The notes under the pieces: model-generated
What the model was told of the DNA's origin: nothing
The model's input: the letters and a program-made list of their open reading frames with translations, nothing else
Database searches by the model: none
DNA from: DASYSA01 sp036003885
Lineage (GTDB): Bacteria; Acidobacteriota; Blastocatellia; UBA7656
Reading direction: 5' to 3'
DNA length: 15,414 nt
NCBI GenBank assembly: GCA_036003885.1
Contig: DASYSA010000082.1
Span: 1-15,414, forward strand
Shown: positions 14,198 through 15,414 of the stretch, piece by piece
Position numbering within the stretch: position 1 is the stretch's first letter
Layout of the letters: each line of letters begins with the position of its first letter
Translations under genes and position numbers: made by a program

Positions 14198-15049
14198 TTA
14201 ATGCTTGAGAGCAGATTTTCTTCGAGTTGCTTTCTCTTCTTCAGTCAGCGTCGAGGCATAGCCGTAGATTGCAGCCTCCCAGTCACCGTACATTGGATTG
14301 GGCAAGATGATGAACTGCGTACCGAACTTCTTGCGGGCGGCATCAACAGCCGCCGCCCTTTCCTCCGTTGTCTTCCCTTCAAACACGTTGCTAAAGTCGG
14401 CGAGGTTGTCGCCAAGCAACAACACGATTCGATACTGGCGACTGATCTCCTGCCGGCGCGACTCTTTCGAAGCGCCGTCAATTCGAACCATGATCGTTTG
14501 CTCGTTTACATCGGGAAGGTCTAGCTGCTTAAGGTTGGCGATCGTCGCGGCTTTCTCAGCCTGCCGCCGATTGGTGACGTAAAAGACGCGTACCCGCCGC
14601 GAAGCCGCATAGCGAAGGAACTCGACTGCTCCTGGAAGCGCCCCTGCTTCGGCACGCTCACACCACGCCGTCCAACTCGCAGAGCTGTATGGCTCATGCT
14701 TGAGGATCAGTTCGGCTTGATAGCGACTGTTGTCCAGCACCGTTTCGTCTACGTCTGCGATTACAGCCCGCCTGCGTGAAGAATGGTGATTCGTTTTGAG
14801 GTCGCGATCAAGCATCAGGCGCGCCAGGGTAAATGCCTGATATCTCAGCGCTCGTGCTTCTGCTGACGACTGAGTCCATACCACAGCGCCGGTTTGATAC
14901 TCGTTATCGGCTGCGTCCGATCTGGCTGAAGCTGTTGTTCCCGTTTGGCCTGAGACCGCTGGAGATAGTATTAATGCGATCAGGACCGCAAGACTGGCTT
15001 TGCCAACTTCGAGTAACAGTCTCGATGTGAACGCCCTTCTATGTCTCAT
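14198..15049 (-). CDS. Class C (e(P4)-type) HAD acid phosphatase / 5'-nucleotidase, exported
   Basis: The 283-aa protein belongs to the HAD superfamily, acid phosphatase class B/C group (PF03767), closest to lipoprotein e(P4). HAD motif I is IADVDETVLDNS with nucleophile D99 and acid/base D101; motif II is FYVTNR (T159); K195 in DGASKE is the likely motif III lysine; motif IV is LLGDNLADF (D214, D218). The N-terminal conserved WTQSSAEARALRYQAF segment is also typical. The family dephosphorylates nucleotides and other phosphomonoesters outside the cytoplasm. The signal peptide (about 15-35) ends in ILSPAVSGQTG with no lipobox cysteine, so this copy should be a soluble periplasmic or secreted enzyme instead of a lipoprotein. 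The start is supported by GAGGAGG (15059-15065) nine bases upstream. A small ORF ends just before that site. Confidence 0.93.
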   Translation of the reverse strand: MRHRRAFTSRLLLEVGKASLAVLIALILSPAVSGQTGTTASARSDAADNEYQTGAVVWTQSSAEARALRYQAFTLARLMLDRDLKTNHHSSRRRAVIADVDETVLDNSRYQAELILKHEPYSSASWTAWCERAEAGALPGAVEFLRYAASRRVRVFYVTNRRQAEKAATIANLKQLDLPDVNEQTIMVRIDGASKESRRQEISRQYRIVLLLGDNLADFSNVFEGKTTEERAAAVDAARKKFGTQFIILPNPMYGDWEAAIYGYASTLTEEEKATRRKSALKH

Positions 15050-15067
15050 GCTGGAGATCCTCCTCGA

Positions 15068-15187
15068 TCACGCAAATACCGTCTGAACTAGCTCCCAAGG
15101 GTTCCTAACCCGGCGCGCGGACCTTAGCGGATCGATGCTACCAGAATATCCTCCTATTTGTTTTGCTGTTCTCAAAACGTAGTTCAT
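15068..15187 (-). CDS. Possible 39-aa leader ORF upstream of the e(P4) phosphatase
   Basis: An ATG at 15187 opens 39 codons (begins MNYVLRTAKQ, ends ELVQTVFA) and stops at 15068-15070, immediately before the phosphatase ribosome site and 18 bases before its ATG. That spacing would suit translational coupling. Its second half has a plausible amphipathic composition (RRVRNPWELVQTVF). I recognise no family, and the ribosome site before the ATG is poor, so it may be chance. Confidence 0.3.
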   Translation of the reverse strand: MNYVLRTAKQIGGYSGSIDPLRSARRVRNPWELVQTVFA

Positions 15188-15414
15188 ACTCTTGAAGTTT
15201 TTTTTCGCGTATCACTTTCGGGAACCGCTACACACATCGGTAGTCAATCCCTGCGTAATTCGATGTTCTCTAGAATGTCGTATCTGCTCTCTGTCACCTC
15301 GCTAGCCCTTTGAAAGGTCAACCACCCTCGTTGATACACTTTGCGGCTTCTCGGAGCGTGAAAAAGACTCTTTCGCGTGGTGTTTAATACATGCTCGTAG
15401 TCGTCTTCCGCGCT
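15188..15414. other. Terminal stretch with no recognised feature
   Basis: No open frame of note, no clear promoter and no RNA gene can be seen. An eight-base T run (minus-strand A8) lies near 15197-15205 just before the small ORF, and an imperfect inverted repeat around GCGTGAAAAAG at 15356-15378 is too weak to call. Confidence 0.5.

Noticed and set aside
13930..14208. Plus-strand open frame of 92 codons between receptor and phosphatase genes
   Set aside because: No ribosome site, composition like random GC-rich DNA, overlaps a second frame equally open, and runs into the end of the phosphatase gene.

Overview
The window reads as a chromosomal segment of an Acidobacteriota bacterium, most likely class Blastocatellia. 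This is inferred from protein types rather than from a marker gene: an acidobacterial-type VWFA protein, a TonB receptor carrying an N-terminal carboxypeptidase-regulatory-like domain, and a very large secreted peptidase with HYR repeats and a Cys-rich C-terminal domain of a kind I associate with this group. No phage, IS, integrase, CRISPR, tRNA or rRNA is visible. GC is high throughout except in the ZIP transporter gene, which is clearly lower.

Layout. (1) 1-184: 3' end of an acyl-CoA dehydrogenase gene. (2) 592-4797 (+): a 1401-aa exported S8/S53-like serine peptidase with a long insertion in its catalytic domain, tandem HYR repeats and an unusual set of active-site residues, closed by a good intrinsic terminator. 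(3) 4976-6121 (-): a small two-helix PLDc_N-type membrane protein and an MqnD-like protein of the futalosine route to menaquinone. (4) 6122-6397: a divergent promoter region with a readable sigma70-type promoter in each direction and, between them, a G-rich tandem repeat that can also pair as a 12-bp hairpin. (5) 6398-9150 (+): a translationally coupled LytS-type sensor kinase and LytTR response regulator, followed by a perfect hairpin that overlaps the stop codon. (6) 9332-10402 (-): a VWFA-domain protein. (7) 10620-13762 (-): a ZIP-family inner-membrane metal transporter and a ZnuD-like TonB receptor. Each has its own signals: a strong terminator lies behind the receptor and a strong promoter in front of the ZIP gene. 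(8) 14198-15187 (-): an acid phosphatase of the e(P4) class, preceded by a possible 39-aa leader ORF. The remaining 227 bases hold nothing I recognise.

How the genes may work together. The ZnuD-like receptor and the ZIP permease could carry one metal, most plausibly zinc, across the outer and the inner membrane in turn. The kinase and regulator form a self-contained two-component system whose target is not visible here. The other genes look like unrelated single units. Start sites for mqnD, the kinase, the regulator, ZIP, TonB and e(P4) were chosen from promoter and ribosome-site positions where possible; several are shorter than the longest open frame.
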